Assembly: GCA_015039365.1 (NCBI GenBank)
Contig: WION01000640.1
Coordinates: 1 to 26,388, forward strand
Source: Amanita rubescens
Taxonomy: Eukaryota > Basidiomycota > Agaricomycetes > Agaricales > Amanitaceae
DNA length: 26,388 nt
Direction: 5' to 3'
Shown: piece by piece, positions 11,164-20,343 of the stretch
Position numbering within the stretch: position 1 is the stretch's first letter
Layout: every line of letters starts with the position of its first letter
The notes under the pieces: generated by a model
Databases searched by the model: none
What the model was told of the DNA's origin: nothing
What the model saw: the letters and a program-made list of their open reading frames with translations, nothing else
Program-made: the position numbers and the translations under genes

Positions 11164-11853
11164 GGTGATCACAGTCTGTATATGGAATTGAGACTTATGC
11201 TCGGATAGACCAAAATGAGATTACCTGTGTCGTTCAATGATGGTGGTCAAAAAGGAAAGGATTGATGTAACGTGTCACATGTCCATGCGATGATCGCATA
11301 CAGGAATTCTGAAGTGCTTCTGTGAGCGAGTTAGGGTGCAGCATTTTCCGAGGTCAGGAACGAAGGCCTCGGTCTTATATATAGCATCTTATAGCAAAAT
11401 GGGGGCTCGGAATCGCGGGTCTTGTAAGGCGTCAAATATGTCATAATATTAACAATCACCCCGAGCCTTCCTGCTCTCTCATAGGGTCATTTCTTACACC
11501 CGCGTCAGTAACAATGCTCACCATATTGTCACCTCGTCATGATTTGCAGCGCGCTGAAGAAGGCCGTATATGAGTTGACCGTGGGAACTCCTGCTACTCA
11601 ACCGAATTGAAAATGAATAGCGTTTGGATTACGTTGAAGCCCTCCGAATGACCGACTCGGTACGGTAACCTGGTCGTGTGCCTCTCCATGGCTGTTGACC
11701 ATCCATAGACAGGAACGGCGCTGCCACGCGTGTCAGCGCAATAGCCTCAGCCTTACGTCGGGATTAGGAATACGATACTCGTGCTCGTTTGCCATTCTCC
11801 ATCTCCGATAACGCAACTCGCCTTCTACGTGGACAGCCTCAATGTTGATTGAC
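11164..11853. promoter_or_regulatory. Intergenic between divergent genes
   Basis: Lies between receptor copy 2 (leftward) and the deubiquitinase remnant (rightward), so it should hold both promoters. The sequence is mixed in composition and has a TATATATA-like stretch at about 11374-11382. No clear operator or repeat was seen. The first 350 bases are A/T-rich like the receptor, and the rest resembles the housekeeping genes. Confidence 0.4.
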
Positions 11854-13790
11854 GATGTCAACTCTTCATGTGCATCCACCGCAACAACTTCCACTGAATT
11901 CCTTCCACGAGCCATCATTCTATCTCAAGCGCATCTACCACGCCGCAAGATGTGGTTCAGCAAGCGTTGGATATCCGTACCCCGCCTCCACCCCCATTTC
12001 CGTCTGTCACCTTGCCTGTCGTCGGTGACGAAGACATGGCAGGTATTGAAGCAAAGGACAAAGTAGCAGCAGTGGTTGAAGAGGAAAAGCACGAAGAAAA
12101 CGAAACGAGACTGAATGCGAAAACGGCCTTCGCAGGTTGTGGCCTGCTGCGGCAGACTCATCAATTGTTCCTTCTTCAGCTACCTCTGTTGTACACAATT
12201 CAACATCTTTCCACAATACCTGGGTCCCCGGCAACCTCTACTACTTCTATCTCTCTACCCGCCGTGGTTGGTAATGGTATGATACCACCCAAAAGGGAAC
12301 GAAGAGGGTTCTGGAACGAAAAATCGCAACCACGGCCGAGGGAGGCTGGCACTGCGTTGACTGCCTCCGCCCTACTACCTCCACCGCCACCGCCACCGCC
12401 TCTACATCTACTTCAACGACCGTCACTTCGCCTTCCTCCGCCCCACCCAAAAAATCATGGGTGTCCCTCCTTAAATCTTCCGAATCTTCGTCGTCCGCCT
12501 CTGGATCAGAAAGGAGCGCCCTCCCTACATCAAATGTCGTAGGGATATCTATCCCTGCATTTACTCCTAATCACGAGTGCGCCTTCGGCGAGGCCGTCTT
12601 TGTCGGGTACCGCGCACGAGAAAGACAAGGTCAATTTGATTGCTCTTTGAGCAGTGGCGGGAGTTTGACCGCTGCGGCTGCAACAGCAACAACAACACCG
12701 CTACTACAACCGCTACTACACAACAATACGACGGGATTGGTCAAGAGCGGCAACATGTGTTTTGCCAATGTCGTTGGTTTACACTCCGCCGTTATTCGCG
12801 AGCTTGGGAAGTCGAAGGGGACCAAGGACGACAAGGAGAAGAAGAATAGCGATAGGACGCCCTGCGTATGTGTACGATGCGTTGAAGAGAAGAAGAGGTT
12901 TGATGATATGCGGGTAAGTGTGCCTGGGCGGCGGATTATTGGAATGGTTTGCTCATTTCGGTTCTGTAGGGGTGGTCAACAGCGGAAGAGTTTTTAGGCT
13001 TCCTGTTGGAGACGCTAGAAGAGGTGCTGCTGCTGTTGCGAGAAGAGGTGACCGGCCACCAGCATATGCCTCAAGCTCCCTCTGGGTTGGCCAGAAGTTG
13101 GGAAGCGGAATTCGGACGGTCGTCACCCGGACAGTGAGTCGTCGTTCTTTCATGGTATGTTTGGGGCTCGTGTACTTAACGGATGCATAAGATACAAAGC
13201 ACCGAGACGCCGATATCGAAAATGTTTGGTGGCAAGTTTAGGACAACGTTGAGGGTTCCCTACGCGATAAAGGATTTGGTCATTGTTGAAGATTGGTGGT
13301 CTGTTCGATTAGTCATCCAGGTCTGTTGGTTTCCTCCTTGCTTCTGTTAATACTCATGGATTCTTTTGGCAGCGTGACCAAATACAAACACAATCCAGGA
13401 CACTCTATCTTACATATCTCATCCTCAACCTGTTCAAGTCACTCATCCTGGTCGCCAGGGTACGACATTGGAAGCACAGCAACAGGTCCACATCGATGCT
13501 CTACCACCTTTATTGGTTCTCCTTTTTGTACGACGCGAACGCGGGCGGTGTTGGCAAAGTTGGGAAACAAGTTCGTTTTGGCCCGAGTCGGATATCGCGA
13601 ACGGCGCGTTTCCCACTCTCGCTCTGAGAAGGAAGGAACTGACTTGGCGTACACGTTGTGTCATCCATGTCATCATATGATGTCGGATTGCTTTCCTGCG
13701 TATTTCGGAATATACGAATTGGACGAGAAGGGGTGGTATAGATGTACGGCTCATTCTAACTTTGGTTATTGGTTTCACTCAAGAAAGAAA
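11854..13790 (+). pseudogene. USP10/Ubp3-like deubiquitinase, decayed copy
   Basis: Ubiquitin-specific proteases of this group remove ubiquitin using a Cys box and a His box. The pieces appear in order but in shifting frames: a Pro/Thr-rich low-complexity N-terminus (11952-12450), KSWVSLLKSSESSSS (about 12450), the Cys box GLVKSGNMCFAN (12734-12770), LVYTPPLFASLG, KKRFDDMR before a 5' splice site at 12913, AEEFLGFLLETLEE (about 12980), VTGHQHMP, RTVVTRTV, TPISKMFGGKFRTTLRVP (about 13205), VEDWWSVRLVIQ with an intron near 13320-13371, then QDTLSYISHPQPVQVTHPGR, QQQVHIDALPPLLVL and YDANAGGVGKVGKQVRFGP. Several residues of the QQEDAEEF and FANAVLQ blocks are gone. The GGHYT His box after 13660 cannot be found. 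That loss is beyond simple sequencing error, so this looks like a real pseudogene. Its right end runs into dispersed repeat copy 2. Confidence 0.8.
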
Positions 13791-13794
13791 AAGC

Positions 13795-14210
13795 GTCGGA
13801 GAATCATAGTCGTGTTGACAGTGCAGCAACCCAGCGGCGGGAACAGAGGCTTGAGCCTTGGTTGATTTTTATATTGAGAATGCTCACAGGCTTAATTACG
13901 GTGGGGCTAGCCCAACCAGAAGACATTGTAGCCGGTTGTGATAGATCGGCCATGACCTGGTGAAACTCGGTTCGTATCCAAAGAGCACCTCAAACGCCGG
14001 ACGGTGTTCGTGCTTGCCTTTCCCTCTTCATATAGAACGATGTACATAAGACCCCGCCGCAAACGCCGGAGATAAACGTATCATCCCAGTCCGCGTTGGG
14101 GACCTACGGATTTGGTACCATAAACGTCAATCCTATCCTCGTCGAGGACCCTAGTACTCTAGTATGTATTTCCTATGTACGACCTGCTGCGTCGCGTAAA
14201 CGCGACAAAC
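13795..14210. repeat. Dispersed repeat, copy 2
   Basis: Direct copy of the repeats at 5488-5872 and 16258-16680. It begins at GTCGGAGAAT.ATAGTC, shared with copy 1, and continues past the end of copy 1 into CTAGTACTCTAGTATGTATTT and a palindrome, as copy 3 does. It is followed by a fragment of the TOK channel gene and then, 34 bases later, by the start of the HNH-family gene, so it now forms that gene's upstream region. Confidence 0.85.
14191..14206. repeat. Perfect palindrome in repeat copy 2
   Basis: GTCGCGTAAACGCGAC has 7-bp arms around a central AA. It is kept in repeat copy 3 and could form a stem in RNA from either strand. Confidence 0.8.
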
Positions 14211-14213
14211 TGG

Positions 14214-14397
14214 CAAGCGGCTCGAGTCGTACCCACCTTACTTCAACACTGCTTCCAATTTTGAATCCAACTGTTCCCGAATCCTCTCTAAAATCCAAAT
14301 CTTCTCCGACTCCCCACTAGCAAACAATGGTCCCTCATCTCCCAACCACGCCCATTTCGAAATATCACCATCCTGACACCCTCTATCCTGATTCACT
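14214..14397 (-). pseudogene. Duplicated 3' fragment of the TOK channel gene
   Basis: On the minus strand this encodes ISKWAWLGDEGPLFASGE, EKIWILERIREQ and LDSKLEAVLK followed by a stop at 14238. That matches the last ~50 codons of the channel gene (16722-16880) almost residue for residue; the changes read include T to A, M to V and E to Q. Similarity ends near 14397 and nothing else of the channel is present. It is a 5'-truncated, non-functional fragment copied together with the downstream repeat. Confidence 0.9.
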
Positions 14398-14430
14398 GTT
14401 TTGTAACATTTGTAACATTCCGCATCCAGT

Positions 14431-15702
14431 ATGATGTATCGCGCACGAGCCATGTACAAACCCGTTCACGTCTTGTCTAGAAAATCCACTCGACAACACC
14501 GCAACGTCTTCATATGGTGCACTGAATCGCACAGCCTGGCCTTAGGTTAGTTGTTTGAACGTTAAATCTCCAAAGTCATCCTCAAACCCATATCCAGGCT
14601 GGCATGTCGATAATGACTCACCAATCACTGTTTCGACAGCATATCGTTGGATAACTGATGCAGTTCTGAGTCAAGCCCGGTCTCATACTTGGGAGGAAGT
14701 CGAGACGTATACTCTCTTCCCTGTAGAGGTTCGACCTAGTATGGTGTTGACGTATTCTGTCCACAAAAATGGCGCTGGTTTGTCCCGAGAATCCCAAGAC
14801 ACTATTGCTCCTGGAGACTATGGGTTATATACTATAGGTACAGGAGACCCCGCACTTTACTTTTTCTTCCATCCAGTTCAGCCATTTTCGATTATGGAGG
14901 AAGTAGTGAAAGAGAATAGCCCGCTACTCTCCGTCAAGGTACTTCATGTTGTAGGATGTGCTTTACTCTATCTGATGCTTAGCAGGCGTCCTTGACTCCT
15001 CGTATCATTCAACAAGCTCTTGATAGAGATCGTCAATGCATTTTTTCTGGTGTCGTGCCAAACTGCTGTGACTTTGATGCTCTGGTAGCGACATGGGTAT
15101 TTCCCCCATTCATGGGCTATAAGGCAAGTGTGCAATATTTCGAACCACATCTATGTTGATATCCTTATTATCCCTACTAATAAGCTGTCTCATGACCCAT
15201 GGCTAGAGTCCAAGTACTATCAAAATCCCGACGCATGCGACCTAAGTGAATTGATGGTGGTCGAAAATATTGTATCAGGTCGTAAGGACGTTGTCACCCT
15301 CTTTTGGGAGAACAAACTCGGCATCGATGTTGAGGTGCGTATTCTCCCTTTCAAATAGTTGGCTGTAGTATTCATGACATACAGGATCATTATCGCATCA
15401 TCTTGTTCGAGGGATCAGAAAGCTTAAATAATGGGACACCATTGAAAAGCCATCTCACCCTTCTCGATGGGCCCTATCGACCTAGCGACCGGTTTCTCCG
15501 TCTGCATTTTAGCCGATGCCTTGCTGTCAGTGTCTGCCGCGGCGACGTCATGGAAGATTACAAAGAACAGGAGATTGAGAATTTAATGGAAGAACTTGGT
15601 GTTTACGATGGCGAGATAGTAAATACTGGTGATCCAAGATGGTCGACCCCGCTAGGTTCACATGTCCATGCTTACCTCATAAGGCAGAAAATGGCAGAAT
15701 AG
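14431..15702 (+). CDS. Fungal HNH-family protein with substituted signature residues
   Basis: Five exons: 14431-14545, 14598-14938, 14986-15123, 15185-15334 and 15385-15702, joining in frame to 353 codons with no frameshift. An in-frame stop at 14413 supports the start at 14431. Intron 3 (15124-15184) is of GC-AG type. The N-terminal part (GWHVDNDSPITVSTAYRW, then APGDYGLYTIGTGD) is followed by RDRQCIFSGVVPNCCDFDAL (about 15020-15080). In related fungal HNH proteins the next block reads A.HI.P and later NGILLR.D.HTLFD. Here these are ATWVFPPF and ENIVSGRKDVVTLFWENK, so Trp replaces the first His and Val the last His, while an Asn is kept. The fold is probably retained but nuclease activity is doubtful. 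The function is unknown. The gene lies just downstream of repeat copy 2. Confidence 0.75.
15124..15184 (+). other. GC-AG intron in the HNH-family gene
   Basis: The donor is AAG|GCAAGT and the acceptor ACTAATAAG|CTG. Removing it joins FMGYK to LSHDPWLESKYY in frame. No GT donor nearby keeps the frame. The branch-like CTAAT lies very close to the acceptor, which is a weak point. Confidence 0.6.
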
Positions 15703-16257
15703 TCAGTCATCCTTTGTATTTTCGTCCGAGAAACATGCCACTCAGCTGAAGGAGCACCATCGGTAGCGAAATGACCAATATCTGAGCAAAGCAATTACCG
15801 TACGTAGTACGCACTGTCCTGCCAAACCACATGTATGCAAGACCAGTACTGATTTAGTTATACAACCGTCTACCACGCATCAGCCCGCAGAGATGTGGGA
15901 CTTGTTCCATCCGATCGAGGACGAAGTGAGGAAAAGTGAGGAAATGCACGTGTAGATCCGGGATAAGCAGCTCAGCACCAATTTTGGGGTTGAGGGATTG
16001 CGATGTGCCTGAGAAGCTGCCTCCGCCTGGTACTGAGTGCAGATGAACACGGCGTATGATCGTGCTCGAGCTGGTGTTGGATGCCTTGTTGAACATCACA
16101 ACCCGACGACATCGTTTTCTTTCATAGCCTGCGTTATCAGCACCGAGCATTGTTTGCATCGACGCACTTTACAACACAAAGCACATCTCCATCCCATAAT
16201 GTCATTCATCCACCTCATGTTATGAGCATAACCAGACGCTCTACTAAAGGCATGTCG
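15703..16257. other. Intergenic after the HNH-family gene
   Basis: Holds the 3' flank of the HNH-family gene and ends at dispersed repeat copy 3. A minus-strand open frame (15854-16159, MQTMLGADNAGYERKR...) and a plus-strand frame (16037-16225) show no domain. Nothing further can be named. Confidence 0.5.
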
Positions 16258-16680
16258 GCAGTGCAGCAATCTGGCGCCAGGAACAGAAGAGATCTTCGAA
16301 GGGCTTGAGCCTTGGTTATGTTTTTTGGAGAGGATGCTCGTGGGCGTAGGACTAGCCCAACCAAAAGGTTACTATATTGTAGCTGGTTGTCATAGACCGG
16401 GTATCACCAGGTAAAACTCGTTCGTATCCGAGAGCGCCTCAAACGCCGGACGGTGTTCATGATTGTCTTTCCCTCTTCATATAGAACGATGTACATAACG
16501 CCCGCCGCAAACGCCGGAGATAAACGACTTGTTTCATCCCAGTCCGCGTTGGGGACCTACGGATTTGGTACCATAAACGTCAATTCTATCCTCGTCGAGG
16601 ACCCTAGTACTCTAGTATGTATTTCCTATGTACGACATACTGCGTCGCGTAAACGCGACGCTCCCTTTATGAAAAATAAG
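16258..16680. repeat. Dispersed repeat, copy 3 (beside the TOK gene)
   Basis: Direct copy of the repeats at 5488 and 13795, here directly downstream of the minus-strand TOK channel gene. This is likely the source copy: it is the only one whose neighbouring channel sequence belongs to a complete gene. Compared with copy 2 it has an extra A-rich stretch (16663-16696) between the palindrome and the channel stop codon. Part of it is probably the 3' untranslated region of the channel mRNA. Confidence 0.85.
16642..16661. repeat. Perfect palindrome downstream of TOK
   Basis: GCGTCGCGTAAACGCGACGC has 9-bp arms around AA and lies about 60 bases past the TOK stop codon. In an mRNA reading leftwards it would fold into a strong stem in the 3' untranslated region. 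Copy 2 keeps 7 of the 9 arm pairs. Confidence 0.75.
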
Positions 16681-16721
16681 AGAGAAAAAAAAAGATAGCT
16701 GGCAAGCGGCTCGTACCCACC

Positions 16722-18694
16722 TTACTTCAACATCGCTTCCAACTTTGAATCCAACTGTTCCCGAATCCTCTCTAAAATCCAAATCTTCTCCGACTCCCCA
16801 CTAGCAAACAACGGCCCCTCATCTCCCAACCACGTCCATTTCGAAATATCACCATCCTCACACCCTCTATCCCGATTCAACTCCAACAACTTGATAATCT
16901 CCTGCCACTCTTCCCAGGTATACCTTTTACTTTCATCGTCTTGAATGATTTGTCGAACGCCCCTAACGAGCCTCATAGCCCTCATCACTTCATCTCTATA
17001 ACCTCTTTCCTTTTCGGACATATTCGGATCCGGCTTTTGGGGGACGACGGGCGCGGACACGGCAGACGCTATAATCGCCGTCCGGTGTTTTTTTTCTAAC
17101 TGGCCACCGCTTGCGACTGACTCGCCGTCTTCGCTTTGTTGTTCGTCGTCTCGGTATATGTCGACCGTCCCGATCAGCCATTTGCCGAGGACGCCTTCAA
17201 CGGGACCTTCTGTAACCCATTTGGCTAGGGTATCGCCAATGTCGGAGATGAGGAGCGTCATGGCAGGGATCGCGGCGATGGACCAAGCTACGAAGAGAGG
17301 TCGAGCGGCGCGAGAACGAGGTATGACGTCTCCGTACCCGATGGTTAAGAGGGAGACGTAGGTAAAGTAGAGGGAGAGGGGGTATGTGTATGTTCCCGCT
17401 TCCTGTTCTTCGTGCTGTGCGGACCCCACAAGTCGGTGTCAATAGTTATCCCAAAGAGTTTTTTGGACAACTCACCCGTTCTGCTATCCAAAATAAGAGC
17501 GCGCCTCCGAACCAGATGACCACGAACAACGTAAAGGTTGACAAGAGAGACAAATACTTCCTCTTATCATCCGCACTCTTCTTCACGTACCTCATCACCT
17601 CCCATTCATCCCTACTCCATTTTATTGGCGTTTGCAATGTAGGAATCCTCGATCTAATCTTTCTCGGATTCCGATTCAAAGACAAGAGACGGAGGAATAT
17701 AGATTTCTTTTCATAGCCCCGAGCTTGGACGCGGAACCACATTCTACGTTGGGTTTTCATGACTTCCTTTCCCCATACCACTCGCTCTCTAATCCGCGCT
17801 ACGAATAGCGCGCGGATACTGGTCACGACGAGACCCAACACGAATATGCCTATCGCGGTATAGGGTATCACTATAATCTTGGACACCGAACTCGAAGGTA
17901 CGAAATCGGAACCAAAACCGATCGTAAGCAACGAATAGTTTGTCCAGTATATCCCATCGAGGAACGTCCAGTTTTCGATGGAGGAGAATATTCCCGCGCC
18001 TAGAGCGAGGTAGAGTGTGAATATGATGGTTTGGAACATGAGTGTGCGTTGGGGGCTGTGAGGAGAACTTGGGGACGGTATATAGGGAATTTGTCCCGGA
18101 AGATGGGCCAGCGGAGGGTGGGTAGGACGGAGGTGAGGAGCATGGTTGCGTTGAAGAGGTGCATGGAGCAGGAAATGAGGGCGTAGTAGTAGGCTTGGGT
18201 GAAAATCTTGTCAACGCCCACCTTGGTGGAGCTGAGTGCGACGACGTGGGCTGTGCCAGAGACGTACCTGTTGGGCTGAGATTATTGGATGGTAAGATGA
18301 GGAGGAAGGAGACTTGCCAGAGGAAGATTGTGACTGGTTGGGATATGAAGTACCGGATCCTACGAGCAAAGTTCATGATAAGGAGAATATTGGCGGATAC
18401 GGCTGTTCCAAGGGCTACCGAGTTGAGAGCATAGACTCTGTAAAGCCGTGTTGTGACAGGGGGTTTATCGAACAGTGGAAGAACTCACAACGTCGTATCG
18501 TGGGCTGCCTGTCCTGGGATGGGTTGGGTGAAAACGACCCATGGTTCGAAAAATGCGAGAACAGCAAATAGATTGGCTATGGGGGCTGTTGCAGCGCAGA
18601 TAAGAGGGAGAACGGCGGAAATGAACCACCAACGTCTGTTGAGAGCCTTATGATGTGTCGCTTGGACCTGTACTTGGTGCTTGTAAGTCTCCAT
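16722..18694 (-). CDS. TOK1: TOK-type two-pore outward-rectifier potassium channel
   Basis: Plasma-membrane K+ channel of the fungal TOK family (eight membrane segments, two pore loops). Exons on the minus strand: 18694-18489, 18437-18318, 18267-17476 and 17414-16722. Introns: 51 nt, 50 nt (GC-AG) and 61 nt. Membrane-like segments include WWFISAVLPLICAATAPIANL, ALGTAVSANILLIMNF and TIIFTLYLALGAGIF. The selectivity filters are TIGFGSD (residue ~224) and TIGYGD (~397), each after an aromatic-rich pore helix. The cytosolic tail ends LDSKLEAMLK. Exon 3 lacks one base: the frame changes at a run of five G on the plus strand (18051-18055), between LLTAP and RTLMFQ. With six, exon phases fit exactly and the protein is 603 residues, close to the family size. 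The start ATG at 18692-18694 gives METYKHQV. Confidence 0.92.
18268..18317 (-). other. GC-AG intron in the TOK gene
   Basis: The donor is CTCTG|GCAAGT and the acceptor CCAACAG|GTACGTC. Splicing joins TIFLW to YVSGTAHVVAL, a membrane segment that continues without interruption. The frame on either side leaves no GT-AG alternative. Confidence 0.8.
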
Positions 18695-19171
18695 GTCATG
18701 TGGGGCTCGCAATGGAGTGAGTTTTGTAGGATCGGATCATGAGCCCGGTATTTTGAATTTTTAGTTGTGCATGACATGAGACATCAATTGACCAAATAAT
18801 ACCATTAGCGTAATATAAATACACAACAAAGGAAGACGGAAAGTCGCTTTGACGATATAGATAACTGATACAAGTGAACGGTCGTGTCGGTGCGACAGAT
18901 ATATATGGAAGATGGTAAGCAAGGAAGGTGGCAGTGTATGTTGTAATGATGTGTGATGCAGTCCCATCGAAGTCTACAAAGTCCATTACAGAAATGAAAA
19001 ATAAATAAAAAAAAAAAAAATGGGATTTGATGACATCATCACGATGACATTGGCCAGCAAAGAGGCACAGGGGCAATTGAATAGTCTATGTAGTCGGCTA
19101 GCCGGATCTCGACGATGAACGCGGTGTACGTTATATTGTACGTATACGAGATGGCTGGTGGTAGGTTTCGC
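18695..19171. promoter_or_regulatory. Intergenic: TOK promoter side and phosphatase 3' flank
   Basis: Between two minus-strand genes. It should contain the TOK 5' flank and the phosphatase terminator region. An A-rich tract with a run of about 14 A at 19007-19020 and an AT-rich stretch at 18800-18960 are visible. Open frames on the minus strand here (18696-19076) have no recognisable content. Confidence 0.45.
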
Positions 19172-19778
19172 TCAGGAAGTGAAACGCCGGGTAACAGTGG
19201 GTCTGCGCCATGCGGCTTCCCAGTCTTGTAGAGCTTTGACGAAGCCTGGGTTGGGTTTGATGCACGCCCGCTTACGTTTGACTAAATCGTAAGCGTTATC
19301 GTACGACATGCCTTTGTTCCTGATCAGGTATGCAATGACGACGGCCGCGCTGCGCGATACGCCCTATCGCGTCCAGAATTAGAAAACTTGGGACGAAGGT
19401 GAAAATCTGAGACTGTACCTGTTGGCAGTGGACGAGGACGCTTTGACCGCTTTTGAGGGCTTTGTCGATGTGGTTGCAGACTGCTTCTAGATGAGGACGG
19501 AGGTCTGCGGAGGAGTGGTCGAGGATGTCGATACGGTAGCATGTGAAGCCATTTTTTTCACTTTGTGGGAGCCAGGGAACGTCGAGGACTTGGACGAGGT
19601 GAGTGATGCGATGTTCGCGGAGGAGGTCAATATCATTGACGGCTGAGAGAGAGCCGAGGTAGAGTGCGCCAGAAGTGACGGCGGTGGTTCCAGGGAGGAT
19701 AGAAGATTCGAGGACGAGATGCATTGGAGTACACATGGCTTGGACGACTTCAGGTGGGAGACTGTCGAAGCGAATCAT
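19172..19778 (-). CDS. Small dual-specificity protein phosphatase
   Basis: Two exons, 19778-19419 and 19363-19172, with a 55-nt GT-AG intron (19364-19418), give 183 residues, about the size of single-domain DUSPs such as VHR. The protein starts MIRFDSLPPEVVQAM. It has LYLGSLSAVNDIDLL and ITHLVQVLDVPWLP typical of the DSP fold, then FTCYRIDILDHSSADL with the general-acid Asp region. The intron splits the active site exactly: VLVHCQQ|GVSRSAAVVIAYLI, restoring HCQQGVSRSA (HCx5R). The downstream MSYDNAYDLVKRKRACIKPN matches the usual helix. The ATG at 19776-19778 was chosen because the 9 residues before it need a GTG start. It is likely a soluble Tyr/Ser/Thr phosphatase; the substrate is unknown. 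No frame break. Confidence 0.92.
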
Positions 19779-20343
19779 GGCGCGCACTGGCAGTTAGGAA
19801 CATTCAAAGGCGGATTATATAGCACGAAAATTATCAATAGGAGGCCGCGTTCTTTTCTTTTCTTTGTGTTACGGTGGCCAAAGTCTCGGCTTTGAAGCCG
19901 CGAAACTAGAATCACAGCCTGCGAAAGTACAATCAGAAAGTCCGCCCTGCTAGCTCCACCGCTAGAGATTCTTTCAAAAGTCGCGACCCAACGCTCGTCA
20001 TCCAACCTGAGTTCCTGGGGTAGCGACGATCCTCTTGGCGTTCCAGGCGTGCCATTGTACATAATATAATAACATATTCATTTCTGACTTCTCATGTTCT
20101 CTATCTATAGCCTCCGCCGACTTACGACCATGGGGTGCCGCTGTATCCACCCCCGTTTTCTGACATTGGGTACGGCTCACGCACCCATTTATTTAAAACC
20201 ACATACGACGTATCCAGTGCTATGCGGACGGTCCGCAACTTGCGGGTTATGCTTGGCAAGAGCTTGACCGGAGCAACTCGGAACACCGGCATCTGCCGTT
20301 TTTTCCAAGCTCCGCTCAGCGCCGGCCACGACGAGCAACCATC
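19779..20343. promoter_or_regulatory. Shared promoter region between phosphatase and complex I gene
   Basis: Divergent arrangement: the phosphatase reads left, the complex I gene right, so both promoters must lie here. A minus-strand open frame (19775-20062, MYNGTPGTPRGSSLPQEL...) could be an upstream exon or a small gene but has no known domain. A short inverted repeat (CGGCTTTGAAGCCG) is at about 19889-19902. No other signal was found. Confidence 0.4.

Noticed and set aside
15854..16159. 101-codon minus-strand frame as a gene
   Set aside because: No motif, no splice support, and located between a gene end and a repeat.
5488..16680. The three-copy repeat as an LTR pair or MITE
   Set aside because: No terminal inverted repeats, no TG..CA ends, no target duplication, and no integrase or reverse transcriptase between copies.
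19775..20062. Separate gene MYNGTPGTPRGSS... upstream of the phosphatase
   Set aside because: No recognisable domain and it lies in a divergent promoter region; could be an upstream exon but cannot be supported.
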